Notes: generated from the letters alone by a model not told the origin. Positions 6,947-12,928 are shown, counted from the stretch's first letter. The stretch is 38,613 nt of DNA from a virus (IMGVR_UViG_3300032316_000623:1-38613); one strand, 5' to 3'. Numbers and translations: made by a program.

Positions 6947-7378
6947 TCACACCTCCATTGCGCACATGGCGGCGTGAGACCCGCAGTAGGACATCATCTC
7001 GTTACTTGTCGCTAGGCGTTGCGGCCAGAAATCACTTTCAATTTTTAATTCTGTTTTAGTCGGCGAATGTCCGGCTCTTTTCAAATCTAGCAGGTGAAGC
7101 AAGGAAGCGCGCTTTGGACAGTGGGCAGGGTTTCCTATTTTACGGCTTCTGTTTTTATTCGTTTTAGAAACAACACGGTCAAACTCAGGCTTATCTTCAA
7201 AGTAGCCGAGGTCTATTAATCTATTCCATAAATCTGCAACCATAGCTTCCGATATAACTAAATATAATTTATCAGATAACCGCCTAGATATCCGGTCATT
7301 GCTGTAATTTCGTTTCTTTAAGGCGCAAACAAAGTCTATGCTCTCTTGCGGCCAGTCATATCTTGGTGCAGACCCCAT
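6947..7378 (-). CDS. Probable HTH protein upstream of gcrA (143 aa)
   Basis: The start chosen is the ATG at 7378, which overlaps the RusA stop as TGATG and has a GAGAGAGAG purine run just before it; an in-frame upstream start would lie deep inside rusA. The N-terminal segment (YDWPQESIDFVCALKKRNYS, then ISRRLSDKL and VADLWNRL) is spaced like the GcrA HTH next door. This could be a diverged paralogue, but the C-terminal Cys cluster of GcrA is absent. It is probably a DNA-binding regulator. No family is assigned. Confidence 0.65.
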   Translation of the reverse strand: MGSAPRYDWPQESIDFVCALKKRNYSNDRISRRLSDKLYLVISEAMVADLWNRLIDLGYFEDKPEFDRVVSKTNKNRSRKIGNPAHCPKRASLLHLLDLKRAGHSPTKTELKIESDFWPQRLATSNEMMSYCGSHAAMCAMEV

Positions 7379-7764
7379 CACTCTCTCTCCCTCGTTGAAA
7401 TCACGTAAACTTGCATCGTCTCGCCAGCGCCGCGCCAAACCTCTAGCTTCTGCATGAGGCGGTCGTTTTCGATGACGTTGTGGGATTGCAGGAGGTCACT
7501 CACGCACTTAACGGAGTTGTCTAAATCCATCCTGCAGTTAACGGGTAGGGAAATACGGAGGCCGTAAGCGCCTTCTACAAAGCCTGGGTTTTGCTCTTCT
7601 AAAATCTTGCCAGCGCCGACAATCCAATCACGATATTTCTCTGATTTGATATTGATGGCGTGATTAGAACCTTTGCGCACAATGGCGCGGTAAAGCGCAT
7701 TCACCGAAATTGGTGGCGGTAATTCTAATACGACTGATTGGGTTGGCTTCCGGCTTTCGCTCAT
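7378..7764 (-). CDS. rusA: RusA-type Holliday junction resolvase
   Basis: The 128-aa length is typical of RusA. The fold signature begins with LPPPISVNALYR (residues 15-26). The catalytic acidic cluster is visible as CRMDLDNSVKCVSDLLQ (D80, D82, D90) followed by VIENDRL with D101. RusA dimers cut four-way junctions symmetrically, here probably to resolve recombination intermediates made by the exonuclease/annealing system or during replication before packaging. Coupled to both neighbours by overlapping start and stop codons. Confidence 0.92.
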   Translation of the reverse strand: MSESRKPTQSVVLELPPPISVNALYRAIVRKGSNHAINIKSEKYRDWIVGAGKILEEQNPGFVEGAYGLRISLPVNCRMDLDNSVKCVSDLLQSHNVIENDRLMQKLEVWRGAGETMQVYVISTRERE

Positions 7765-8480
7765 AGGTCAACGCCTACAAGGCTCTGGACGCCGATATTT
7801 TCTAAGAAGCGTGATCTAGCCTGAGACGGCGCAGCATCCCAGGCCTTATGAAGAGCATCTAAATATCTGATGTATGGATCAGTTTGCTTCTTGGCCTTCT
7901 TATGCTCGGCAATCAGCTTCTTAGCCGTTCCCTTACGGTCATGCGACCCAATAATCTGATGCTGAATTTCATCGTCTAGGTCAGATACCTCTGCCGCGAC
8001 TGATACAGGGATGTCACCACGCTCAACAGCGTCAGCTAGTTCTGGGATACCTTCATTGAGTATTTTACGAGCGCTAGCTACTGATCTAGGTGAGACATTT
8101 AAACGACCAGCCGCTAAGGATTGAGGCACAGGCGAAACTTGCAAATTTGCAACTTTCGAATGATTGCCCTGTTTCATGTTGGCTAATTTGCCTGCAACCA
8201 TAGCGCGCTGGCTTTCATTTAAATGCCGCCGAGCTAGATTTTTAGAAATTACATATTCAAGAGCTTTTTCGTCATCGCCTTCAAAATTGATAAATCTAGG
8301 CTCAATGTTTAAAATGCTGCAGGCTGTATAACGGTTGCGACCGTCTAAAATCTTGCCATCGTATAAAGTTATTGCATCAAGTAAACCATGCCTACGAATA
8401 TCATTAACTAAAGCGCCAGTATCTTGGTCAGAAGCAACTGGAAAAATCGTGCAATATTCGTGAAGATTATATTCTTGCAT
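7761..8480 (-). CDS. ParB/Srx-fold nuclease-like protein (239 aa)
   Basis: The N-terminal part has the ParB-like motif ILDGRNRYTAC (DGRNR box), followed by a KNLARRHLNESQRAMVAGKLA segment and an HTH-like region around NVSPRSVASARKIL. This is the layout of ParB N-terminal plus HTH domains in phage and plasmid regulators. The start used is the ATG at 8480, with GAGGG seven bases upstream; a TTG at 8495 is unlikely because it lies in the T-tract of a terminator. Possible roles are a DNA-binding regulator, plasmid-like partition or a nicking nuclease. The true activity cannot be told from sequence. Confidence 0.8.
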   Translation of the reverse strand: MQEYNLHEYCTIFPVASDQDTGALVNDIRRHGLLDAITLYDGKILDGRNRYTACSILNIEPRFINFEGDDEKALEYVISKNLARRHLNESQRAMVAGKLANMKQGNHSKVANLQVSPVPQSLAAGRLNVSPRSVASARKILNEGIPELADAVERGDIPVSVAAEVSDLDDEIQHQIIGSHDRKGTAKKLIAEHKKAKKQTDPYIRYLDALHKAWDAAPSQARSRFLENIGVQSLVGVDL

Positions 8481-8489
8481 GGCACCCTC

Positions 8490-8526
8490 AAACAAAAAGA
8501 AACCCGGCGCAATTTCTCACGCCGGG
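8490..8526 (-). terminator. Intrinsic terminator between the two ParB-fold genes
   Basis: On the - strand, CCCGGCG and CGCCGGG form a perfect 7-bp stem around a 10-nt loop, followed by TTTCTTTTTGTTT. The loop holds TGAGAAAT, as in the terminator at 3687-3655. It separates the 309-aa gene from the 239-aa gene. Confidence 0.85.
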
Positions 8527-8533
8527 CATGTCA

Positions 8534-9463
8534 TTAGTTAATTTCTGGGAAATCTTCTGCTTCGCTTGCTTTGTCGAGCATTGCTAGCGTGCAGTTTTTG
8601 CCTTTACGGAAAGCATTCCATGCAATAACAACCATTTTATTGCGGAATGTTTCTTTAATTCTGCCGCCGCTGTTGTTCATAACCGCTGCAATACGGTTCA
8701 TAACTGGCTTAGCAGCACCTTTATTTTGAATAAACAACCGCGCAAAAGCATCAGCATCTTTCTGGCTCTTTAATGAGAAAAGATACAATAAAGCCGCCAT
8801 TGAGCCAGATGGTATTGATCTGCCGCGTAGTTTTGTTTCCTTCTCAATAACGATTGCTTTTTCTACGCATTCATCAAACGTTTTGCGGTTGATTTTACTG
8901 TCATCACGGTAGATGCCAATAGCATCATCATTAGTAATTTGAACGCCACGGTCTAAAGGGTCTGTGGATAAAATATAAAGCCATCTAATAGCTTTAGCGG
9001 CTACCCGAGCATTGGGCACGTGCTCAATGTGGAACGCATCCATATTCGTGCGCTTTCTACCAATATCAATCATGGTGAAAGCACCGGCATCAATACCAAA
9101 CACAACAAAAGTGCGAATTGGTATGCCAGATATTTTACAAGCTAAAAGGCGATGCTGGCCATCCAAGAGATAGCCTTGCTTGGAAAATACTATTGTTGCG
9201 CCTGTAACCGGCCAACGATCTTTCTGCAGAGCATCAATATATTCTGATATTTTCTTTGAGCTTTTCGGACGATTAAGCCCGTTAATAGTATCGACGATCC
9301 AGCCAGCAAGCTCTGGATATATTGTGTGGATATATGCAGCAGGTGGTGGATTTTTTATTAAGCTCTCAAGAACGCTCTTCTGTTGCTCAAGCGTCATGTT
9401 GTTAGTAAAATAGCGTTGCTGATTTCTACTCTCAGCTACTGCAAGTTGAGCTACCTTAGACAT
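8534..9463 (-). CDS. ParB-like domain protein, DGQHR type (309 aa)
   Basis: The core motif is GYLLDGQHRLLACKISG, preceded by W-x-x-TGATIVFS and followed by FVVFGIDAGAFTMIDIGRKRT. This set of motifs is typical of large phage ParB-nuclease-fold proteins of unknown function. The start is the ATG at 9463 behind an AGGA site; a TTG at 9478 is less likely. It is the first gene after the terminator that follows the cro-like gene, so it is an early leftward gene. It differs from its 239-aa neighbour outside the DGxxR core, so they are probably not recent duplicates. Confidence 0.8.
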   Translation of the reverse strand: MSKVAQLAVAESRNQQRYFTNNMTLEQQKSVLESLIKNPPPAAYIHTIYPELAGWIVDTINGLNRPKSSKKISEYIDALQKDRWPVTGATIVFSKQGYLLDGQHRLLACKISGIPIRTFVVFGIDAGAFTMIDIGRKRTNMDAFHIEHVPNARVAAKAIRWLYILSTDPLDRGVQITNDDAIGIYRDDSKINRKTFDECVEKAIVIEKETKLRGRSIPSGSMAALLYLFSLKSQKDADAFARLFIQNKGAAKPVMNRIAAVMNNSGGRIKETFRNKMVVIAWNAFRKGKNCTLAMLDKASEAEDFPEIN

Positions 9464-9481
9464 TTTACGTCCTAACAATGT

Positions 9482-9505
9482 AACCGCTGTTAAATGCCGC
9501 GCGGT
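9482..9505. other. Inverted repeat upstream of the 309-aa gene
   Basis: AACCGC and GCGGTT are separated by 13 bases just upstream of the ATG at 9463. No T-run follows it on the - strand, so it is not a clear terminator. It may be a leader hairpin or a binding site. Confidence 0.4.
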
Positions 9506-9522
9506 TGATCCGGCTTTGTTGG

Positions 9523-9560
9523 AAAAAAGGCGGCTCGGAGCGTTGGCTCAACGAGCCGCC
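9523..9560 (-). terminator. Intrinsic terminator after the cro-like gene
   Basis: On the - strand, GGCGGCTC and GAGCCGCC form a perfect 8-bp stem with a 16-nt loop, followed by six T. It begins about 35 bases beyond the cro-like stop, the position of tR1 after lambda cro. Confidence 0.9.
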
Positions 9561-9595
9561 AGTGACCACGCCGTTAGGGAGGATTGGCGCGGTAT

Positions 9596-9841
9596 TCATT
9601 CGGCTGTTTCCAACCGGCGTTCTGATTTCTTGCGATGAAATTTCCACAAATCGAGGTCAGCAGAGAGTGCTTTGCTCAGCAGTTCTCGGGAAATCGTTGT
9701 GAAGGTATGTGCTGGTAGACGGTTGTTAACCCGCCAAACACTGACGGCTGCATGGCTAACGTCTAGAAGTGACGCAGCAGCTTTAGTGCCGCCAAGGGCA
9801 TCAATCACATCTGATACGGATGATAGTTTCGAACTAGGCAT
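9596..9841 (-). CDS. Cro-like small HTH regulator (81 aa)
   Basis: The HTH is clear: VIDALGGTKAAASLLDVSHAAVSVWRVNNRLP at residues about 12-43. This is the Cro/YdaS-like arrangement, with recognition helix around HAAVSVWR. It is the first gene of the leftward unit, transcribed from a promoter whose spacer contains an operator, and it is followed by a terminator. By position it corresponds to Cro of lambdoid phages. It probably binds the dyads between it and the divergent repressor gene. Confidence 0.85.
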   Translation of the reverse strand: MPSSKLSSVSDVIDALGGTKAAASLLDVSHAAVSVWRVNNRLPAHTFTTISRELLSKALSADLDLWKFHRKKSERRLETAE

Positions 9842-9847
9842 TTTCCG

Positions 9848-9876
9848 AAGCTATCTAAAATTTTTCGAATGGTCAA
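9848..9876 (-). promoter_or_regulatory. Leftward early promoter (pR-like) with internal operator
   Basis: On the - strand a -35 box TTGACC (9876-9871) is separated by 17 bases from TAGCTT (9853-9848). The operator copy at 9853-9869 fills the spacer. The cro-like ATG is 7 bases beyond the -10. The -10 match is modest, so the assignment rests partly on symmetry with the rightward promoter at 10547-10574. Confidence 0.6.
9853..9869. promoter_or_regulatory. Operator site 1
   Basis: ATCTAAAATTTTTCGAA is one of four copies of an imperfect dyad whose half-site is TC(T/G)AAAA. It lies in the spacer of the leftward promoter, where bound repressor would block RNA polymerase. Confidence 0.75.
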
Positions 9877-9881
9877 TAACT

Positions 9882-9898
9882 ATCTAAATATTTTCGAA
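9882..9898. promoter_or_regulatory. Operator site 2
   Basis: ATCTAAATATTTTCGAA has the same orientation as site 1 and starts 29 bases from it. It sits just upstream of the leftward -35 box, suiting cooperative binding on one face of the helix. Confidence 0.75.
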
Positions 9899-9952
9899 CA
9901 TTTGGGAATAAAAAGGTTTCGGGTGTTCAAAATTATTTTGTTGGTAGTTTCT

Positions 9953-9971
9953 GGTTAATACTTTATTAACC
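9953..9971. promoter_or_regulatory. Perfect 19-bp dyad upstream of the repressor gene
   Basis: GGTTAATACTTTATTAACC is an 8-bp inverted repeat around CTT. It ends 23 bases before the repressor ATG and differs from the four main operators. It may be the binding site of the other small HTH protein or of a host factor at the repressor promoter. Confidence 0.55.
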
Positions 9972-9994
9972 TTTTCCATAGGCGGTGTAAGTAT

Positions 9995-10264
9995 ATGAGT
10001 AGTGACCCACGGGTTGGGGCGGTCGGCAAGCGTCTAGCCTTGCTCAGAGCAGTTCTTGGTATTGAAAACCAAGCAGAGATGGCTAAGCGGCTTAAGATTG
10101 ACCCCAAACGCTACCATGTTTGGGAGGCCGGTAAGGGCCTTATACCTGTCCATCAAGCTATTGAGCTTCGTCGGCTCACTGGCGCGACACTAGATTATAT
10201 ATACTTAGGTGAAATGGGTGCCTTATCTACAAAATTATCTCAGCAATTAACGTCTGAAGAATAA
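9995..10264 (+). CDS. XRE-family repressor candidate (CI-like, 89 aa)
   Basis: The HTH runs from GKRLALLRAVLGIENQAEMAKRLKIDPKRYHVWEAGKGLIP (about residues 11-51), followed by a short helical tail ending LTSEE. It is divergent from the cro-like gene and lies between the two operator pairs, where lambda places cI. No C-terminal LexA/S24 peptidase domain exists, so classical RecA-driven self-cleavage is not possible. Lysogeny control would need another inducer route. Alternatively the roles of the two small HTH proteins could be swapped. Confidence 0.85.
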   Translation: MSSDPRVGAVGKRLALLRAVLGIENQAEMAKRLKIDPKRYHVWEAGKGLIPVHQAIELRRLTGATLDYIYLGEMGALSTKLSQQLTSEE

Positions 10265-10432
10265 TCAAATCAAGGGGATATCACCCCCCCCCCCCCCCGC
10301 AAAATCACCGAGGTAAAGCCACTGCTCAATCAGTTCACCAATGTATTGGTGTAGTTTTCTTGCGTCTTCAAAATCTTCTGGAAGCTGTTGAGCTATTTGC
10401 AGCGCCATAAATTTCAATTCCTGCTCCGTCAT
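10265..10432 (-). CDS. Small helical protein with a G-tract-coded Gly run (55 aa)
   Basis: The frame starts MTEQELKFMALQIAQQLPED and continues as a charged amphipathic helix up to EQWLYLGD. This style is common in short proteins beside phage repressor genes. The C-terminus is a Gly stretch coded by the G15 run (C15 on the + strand), then DIPLI and a stop immediately after the repressor stop codon, in convergent orientation. A GGGGGCG stretch precedes the ATG. A change of one base in the G-run would alter the C-terminus. The function is unknown. Confidence 0.6.
   Translation of the reverse strand: MTEQELKFMALQIAQQLPEDFEDARKLHQYIGELIEQWLYLGDFAGGGGGDIPLI
10284..10298. repeat. C15 homopolymer tract
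   Basis: Fifteen consecutive C on the + strand lie in the 3' part of the small leftward gene 10432-10265. Such tracts are slippage-prone in replication and error-prone in sequencing, so the exact length is uncertain. Confidence 0.9.
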
Positions 10433-10523
10433 TATCGCCCCCGTCCCTACACTTTGCCTGTAATCGTTCTACCTTCGTTCAGATGGCGAAACAGGTCAAT
10501 AGACAACGGTAAAAATTATTTCG
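10433..10523. other. Short non-coding stretch before the rightward promoter
   Basis: I see no gene, hairpin or repeat here. It should carry any promoter for the small leftward gene starting at 10432, but I could not pick convincing -35/-10 boxes. Confidence 0.5.
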
Positions 10524-10539
10524 TCGAATATTTTTAGAT
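10524..10539. promoter_or_regulatory. Operator site 3
   Basis: TCGAATATTTTTAGAT is a copy of the operator dyad in the opposite orientation to sites 1 and 2. It starts 30 bases before site 4 and lies just upstream of the rightward -35 box. Confidence 0.75.
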
Positions 10540-10546
10540 TATATAC

Positions 10547-10574
10547 TTGAACATCGAAAATTTTTAGATATACT
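10547..10574 (+). promoter_or_regulatory. Rightward early promoter (pL-like) with internal operator
   Basis: The -35 box TTGAAC (10547-10552) and the -10 box TATACT (10569-10574) are 16 bases apart. The spacer is occupied by operator site 4. It drives the recombination/integration operon beginning at 10601. Both hexamers are close to the sigma70 consensus. Confidence 0.8.
10554..10569. promoter_or_regulatory. Operator site 4
   Basis: TCGAAAATTTTTAGAT is the best dyad of the four: TC(G)AAAA and its complement TTTT(A)GA pair around a 2-base centre. It fills the spacer of the rightward promoter. Confidence 0.8.
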
Positions 10575-10600
10575 TCACTGCATCAAAGCAGGAGGTAGTC

Positions 10601-10699
10601 ATGTCAGATATGCAGATTGCTTGCGCATTATTCGCAGCACCAACCCTTATAGTCGGCACTGTTTTCGCCATTGGCTCATACGTTTTAGGGAGCCACTGA
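10601..10699 (+). CDS. Single-pass membrane micropeptide (32 aa)
   Basis: A strong AGGAGGT site lies five bases before the ATG. The product is almost entirely one hydrophobic helix (ACALFAAPTLIVGTVFAIGSYVL). Its stop overlaps the next start (TGATG). It is the first gene expressed from the rightward early promoter; the function is unknown. The strong ribosome site and the coupling make it a credible gene despite its size. Confidence 0.7.
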   Translation: MSDMQIACALFAAPTLIVGTVFAIGSYVLGSH

Positions 10700-10848
10700 T
10701 GAACAAACATTTCATTTCCACAATCACAATTAAGGGCGCTTACGACCCAATTAATGATTGGACGCCAATTGATGAGTTTGCACTCATTAATCAGGGTTGG
10801 GGCGCTTGGTTCCCTGTTTTTTTAACAGCCTATCAAAAATCATTTTAA
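10699..10848 (+). CDS. Small early protein (49 aa)
   Basis: The start used is the ATG at 10699, coupled to the upstream stop. The sequence begins MNKHFISTITIKGAYDPINDW and has a hydrophobic, aromatic C-terminal half (GWGAWFPVFLTAYQKSF). No family is recognised. Small early genes at this site in temperate phages often counter host defences or nucleases, but nothing in this sequence shows that. Confidence 0.6.
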   Translation: MNKHFISTITIKGAYDPINDWTPIDEFALINQGWGAWFPVFLTAYQKSF

Positions 10849-10859
10849 GGGGGCCAGCA

Positions 10860-11036
10860 ATGAACCATTTGCTTGAGGCCTATTACTTATGGACGGCTGA
10901 GGAAGGCCTTCCATACACCTGGCCCGACAATCTTCTTCTTAAAGAAGTTCAAGACATGACAAGCATGCAGCGTGCGAAAGCACTGGCTTGGTCAGTGTTG
11001 CTTGGCCCAGAGCCATCAATCATTACTGAGGGATAA
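10860..11036 (+). CDS. Small early protein (58 aa)
   Basis: The ATG at 10860 follows an AAGGGGG site. The product (MNHLLEAYYLWTAEEGLPYT, then PDNLLLKEVQDMTSMQRAKALAW) is helical and mildly acidic, with no recognised domain. Confidence 0.65.
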   Translation: MNHLLEAYYLWTAEEGLPYTWPDNLLLKEVQDMTSMQRAKALAWSVLLGPEPSIITEG

Positions 11037-11041
11037 GCGCC

Positions 11042-11224
11042 ATGTATAAGATTTTTAACAATGGCATTTACATAGGCAATGCACAAAGAGAGACCTATGG
11101 AAACCTTTGGGTCGCCTTTTCACTTGCTGGTGTTTTTAAGCACAGTTTGAAAAATAAAGGCGCGGCTAAACGCTGGCTAATTGAACAATATCAAAAATCA
11201 ATTTTGTCTCAGGAGGCCGCATGA
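11042..11224 (+). CDS. Small early protein (60 aa)
   Basis: The product starts MYKIFNNGIYIGNAQRETYG and has a basic helical C-terminus (NKGAAKRWLIEQYQKS). Its stop overlaps the exonuclease start (ATGA), and the AGGAGG ribosome site for the exonuclease lies inside its last codons. No family is recognised. Confidence 0.65.
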   Translation: MYKIFNNGIYIGNAQRETYGNLWVAFSLAGVFKHSLKNKGAAKRWLIEQYQKSILSQEAA

Positions 11225-12012
11225 GCCTCACCGAGAAACAGAAGGCTTTCCGTAAGCAAGGCATAGGCGGCTCAGACGCAAACATTATCATGGGCGGCGA
11301 TGCTGAGCGAATTATTCGTCTTTGGAAAGAGAAGCGCGGCGAGATTGAGCCGGAAGATTTAAGCCGCGTGCTGCCGGTTCGCATGGGCAGCTTTACTGAA
11401 GAATTTAACATCACCTGGTTTGAAGAAGAAACCGGCAAGGTTGTCACACGTCAAGGTGAGCAAATCATCAGCGGCACTGAGCATTTTATGCTCTGCACAC
11501 TTGATGGCGAAACAACGTGGGAAAGAGGCTTGGCAGTATTCGAAGCCAAGCATGTATCAGCGTTTCAGACAGAGGAAGCCATACAGGAAAGATACTTTCC
11601 TCAAGTCCAGCACTGCATGCGTGTCTGCGGCCACCAGAAGGCTTATTTGAGCGTATTCTTCGGCACGATGAAATGGAAGCTATTCGAGATAGACGCTGAC
11701 CCAATTTACCAAGGCCAAATGATAGCCGCCGAGCGTAATTTCTGGGAATGCGTGCAGAATGGAACGCCGCCGGTAGCTGTCGAAATCAAAGCGCCAGTAG
11801 AGGCTATTCGTAAGGTTGATATGACCGGCCACAACAGCTGGGCAGATGCTGCCGGAGACTGGCACATGCATTACGGCCCCGCCAAAGCATTTGAGGCTGC
11901 AACTAAGCGCATTAAAGAACTTGTTGAGCCAGATGTTCAAGAAGCATTTGGCCACGGCATTAAAGCGTCTCGGTCTAAGAGCGGCTCAATAACAATTCGC
12001 AAGGAAAAGTGA
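11221..12012 (+). CDS. YqaJ-like viral exonuclease (recombinase)
   Basis: The 263-aa protein has the YqaJ/lambda-exonuclease fold signature: an N-terminal GIGGSDA (residues 14-20), a catalytic Asp in CTLDGET (D95) and the E-x-K motif in FEAKH (E108, K110). It degrades one strand of duplex DNA to expose single strands for the annealing protein encoded next. Strong AGGAGG site, ATGA coupling upstream and TGATG coupling downstream. The pair forms a Red/RecET-like recombination system. Confidence 0.92.
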   Translation: MSLTEKQKAFRKQGIGGSDANIIMGGDAERIIRLWKEKRGEIEPEDLSRVLPVRMGSFTEEFNITWFEEETGKVVTRQGEQIISGTEHFMLCTLDGETTWERGLAVFEAKHVSAFQTEEAIQERYFPQVQHCMRVCGHQKAYLSVFFGTMKWKLFEIDADPIYQGQMIAAERNFWECVQNGTPPVAVEIKAPVEAIRKVDMTGHNSWADAAGDWHMHYGPAKAFEAATKRIKELVEPDVQEAFGHGIKASRSKSGSITIRKEK

Positions 12013-12641
12013 TGAGAACATCAGAAGCGATTAATGAAATATCTTTGGATTTATCTAAAGCTCAGGGTGTTTTGGCTAATCCAATTAAGGACGGCAACAA
12101 CCCACACTTTAGGTCTAAGTATGCAACGCTGGATACGGGGCTAAACATCGTCCGTGAGTGCATGTCGAAACACAACATAAGTGTTGTCCAAGCTACTCGG
12201 GTTGAGGGCAATGTCCTTATGTTGGATACCCGCTTAGCTCATAAATCCGGCCAGTGGATTGAGGCTGAATATCCAGTTTGCGCATTCCCAGCCAAGCAAC
12301 AAGAGATGGGTTCAGCACTGACCTACAGCCGACGATACAGCTTGTTTAGTCTAGTCGGCATTGCTGGCGAAGAAGACGACGACGGCAACGCAGCAGTCAC
12401 CGCCACGCAAGCACCAAAGCGCGAAAAGCCATCAGAATTATCTGCTGAGCAATCTTCCGCAATATTGGAAGAATTACTCGCTTCATTAAAGCAATGCGTG
12501 TCTTTCACAGCATTAGAAGAATGGGGTGAGGCTAACAGGGGTAAGACCGCCAATCTTATAAAGGCTCACAAAGTGAGAATTGGCGAAGAATATTACAAGC
12601 TAGAAACATCAATCAAACAAGTAAGGAAATCTAATGGCTGA
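12012..12641 (+). CDS. erf: ERF-superfamily single-strand annealing protein
   Basis: The start chosen is the ATG at 12012 overlapping the exonuclease stop; a GTG lies three bases before it. The ERF signature is the segment NPHFRSKYATLDTGLNIVRE, followed by GSALTYSRRYSLFSLVGIAGEEDDDGN, a hallmark end of the ERF core. The C-terminal 70 residues are a variable charged tail. It anneals complementary strands produced by the upstream exonuclease. The two genes are adjacent and coupled, as expected for partners. Confidence 0.93.
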   Translation: MRTSEAINEISLDLSKAQGVLANPIKDGNNPHFRSKYATLDTGLNIVRECMSKHNISVVQATRVEGNVLMLDTRLAHKSGQWIEAEYPVCAFPAKQQEMGSALTYSRRYSLFSLVGIAGEEDDDGNAAVTATQAPKREKPSELSAEQSSAILEELLASLKQCVSFTALEEWGEANRGKTANLIKAHKVRIGEEYYKLETSIKQVRKSNG

Positions 12642-12873
12642 GTTCGATAAGCGCGGGACATTCACCCTTAACAAGAACGACCGCAAGACTGAGGATTGGC
12701 ACGCTGATTGGCGCGGCACCTTAATAGATGAAGATGGGAATGAGTTTTACCTAGACGCGAAACTGCGTCAGGGCAGCAATGGTGAATTTTTATCGGGAAA
12801 AGTCAAGCGCAAAGGCGACATGACGCCGCGCAAGCCAGCTGCATCACAAATACACGATAGCGACCCTTTTTAA
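12634..12873 (+). CDS. Small protein with SSB-like C-terminal tip
   Basis: The 79-aa product has a compact beta-rich body (GTFTLNKNDRKTEDWHADW, then GTLIDEDGNEFYLDAKLR and GEFLSGKVKRKG), a Pro/Ala linker and the terminus HDSDPF. That terminus resembles the acidic DDDIPF tip by which bacterial SSB recruits partner proteins. It follows the exonuclease and ERF genes with an 8-base overlap and ends at a terminator. I infer a small ssDNA-binding or SSB-mimicking partner of the recombination system. The family is known to me only as small phage proteins with such tails. Confidence 0.75.
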   Translation: MAEFDKRGTFTLNKNDRKTEDWHADWRGTLIDEDGNEFYLDAKLRQGSNGEFLSGKVKRKGDMTPRKPAASQIHDSDPF

Positions 12874-12875
12874 GA

Positions 12876-12899
12876 AAGAGGGGTAAGCCCCTCTTTTTT
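12876..12899 (+). terminator. Intrinsic terminator within the rightward operon
   Basis: AAGAGGGG and CCCCTCTT form a perfect 8-bp stem with a TAAG loop, followed by four more T. It separates the recombination genes from the distal genes ending in xis and int, so int expression may depend on read-through or a separate promoter. Confidence 0.9.
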
Positions 12900-12928
12900 C
12901 CCAGACGACAATTTCATTGGGGCGATTA

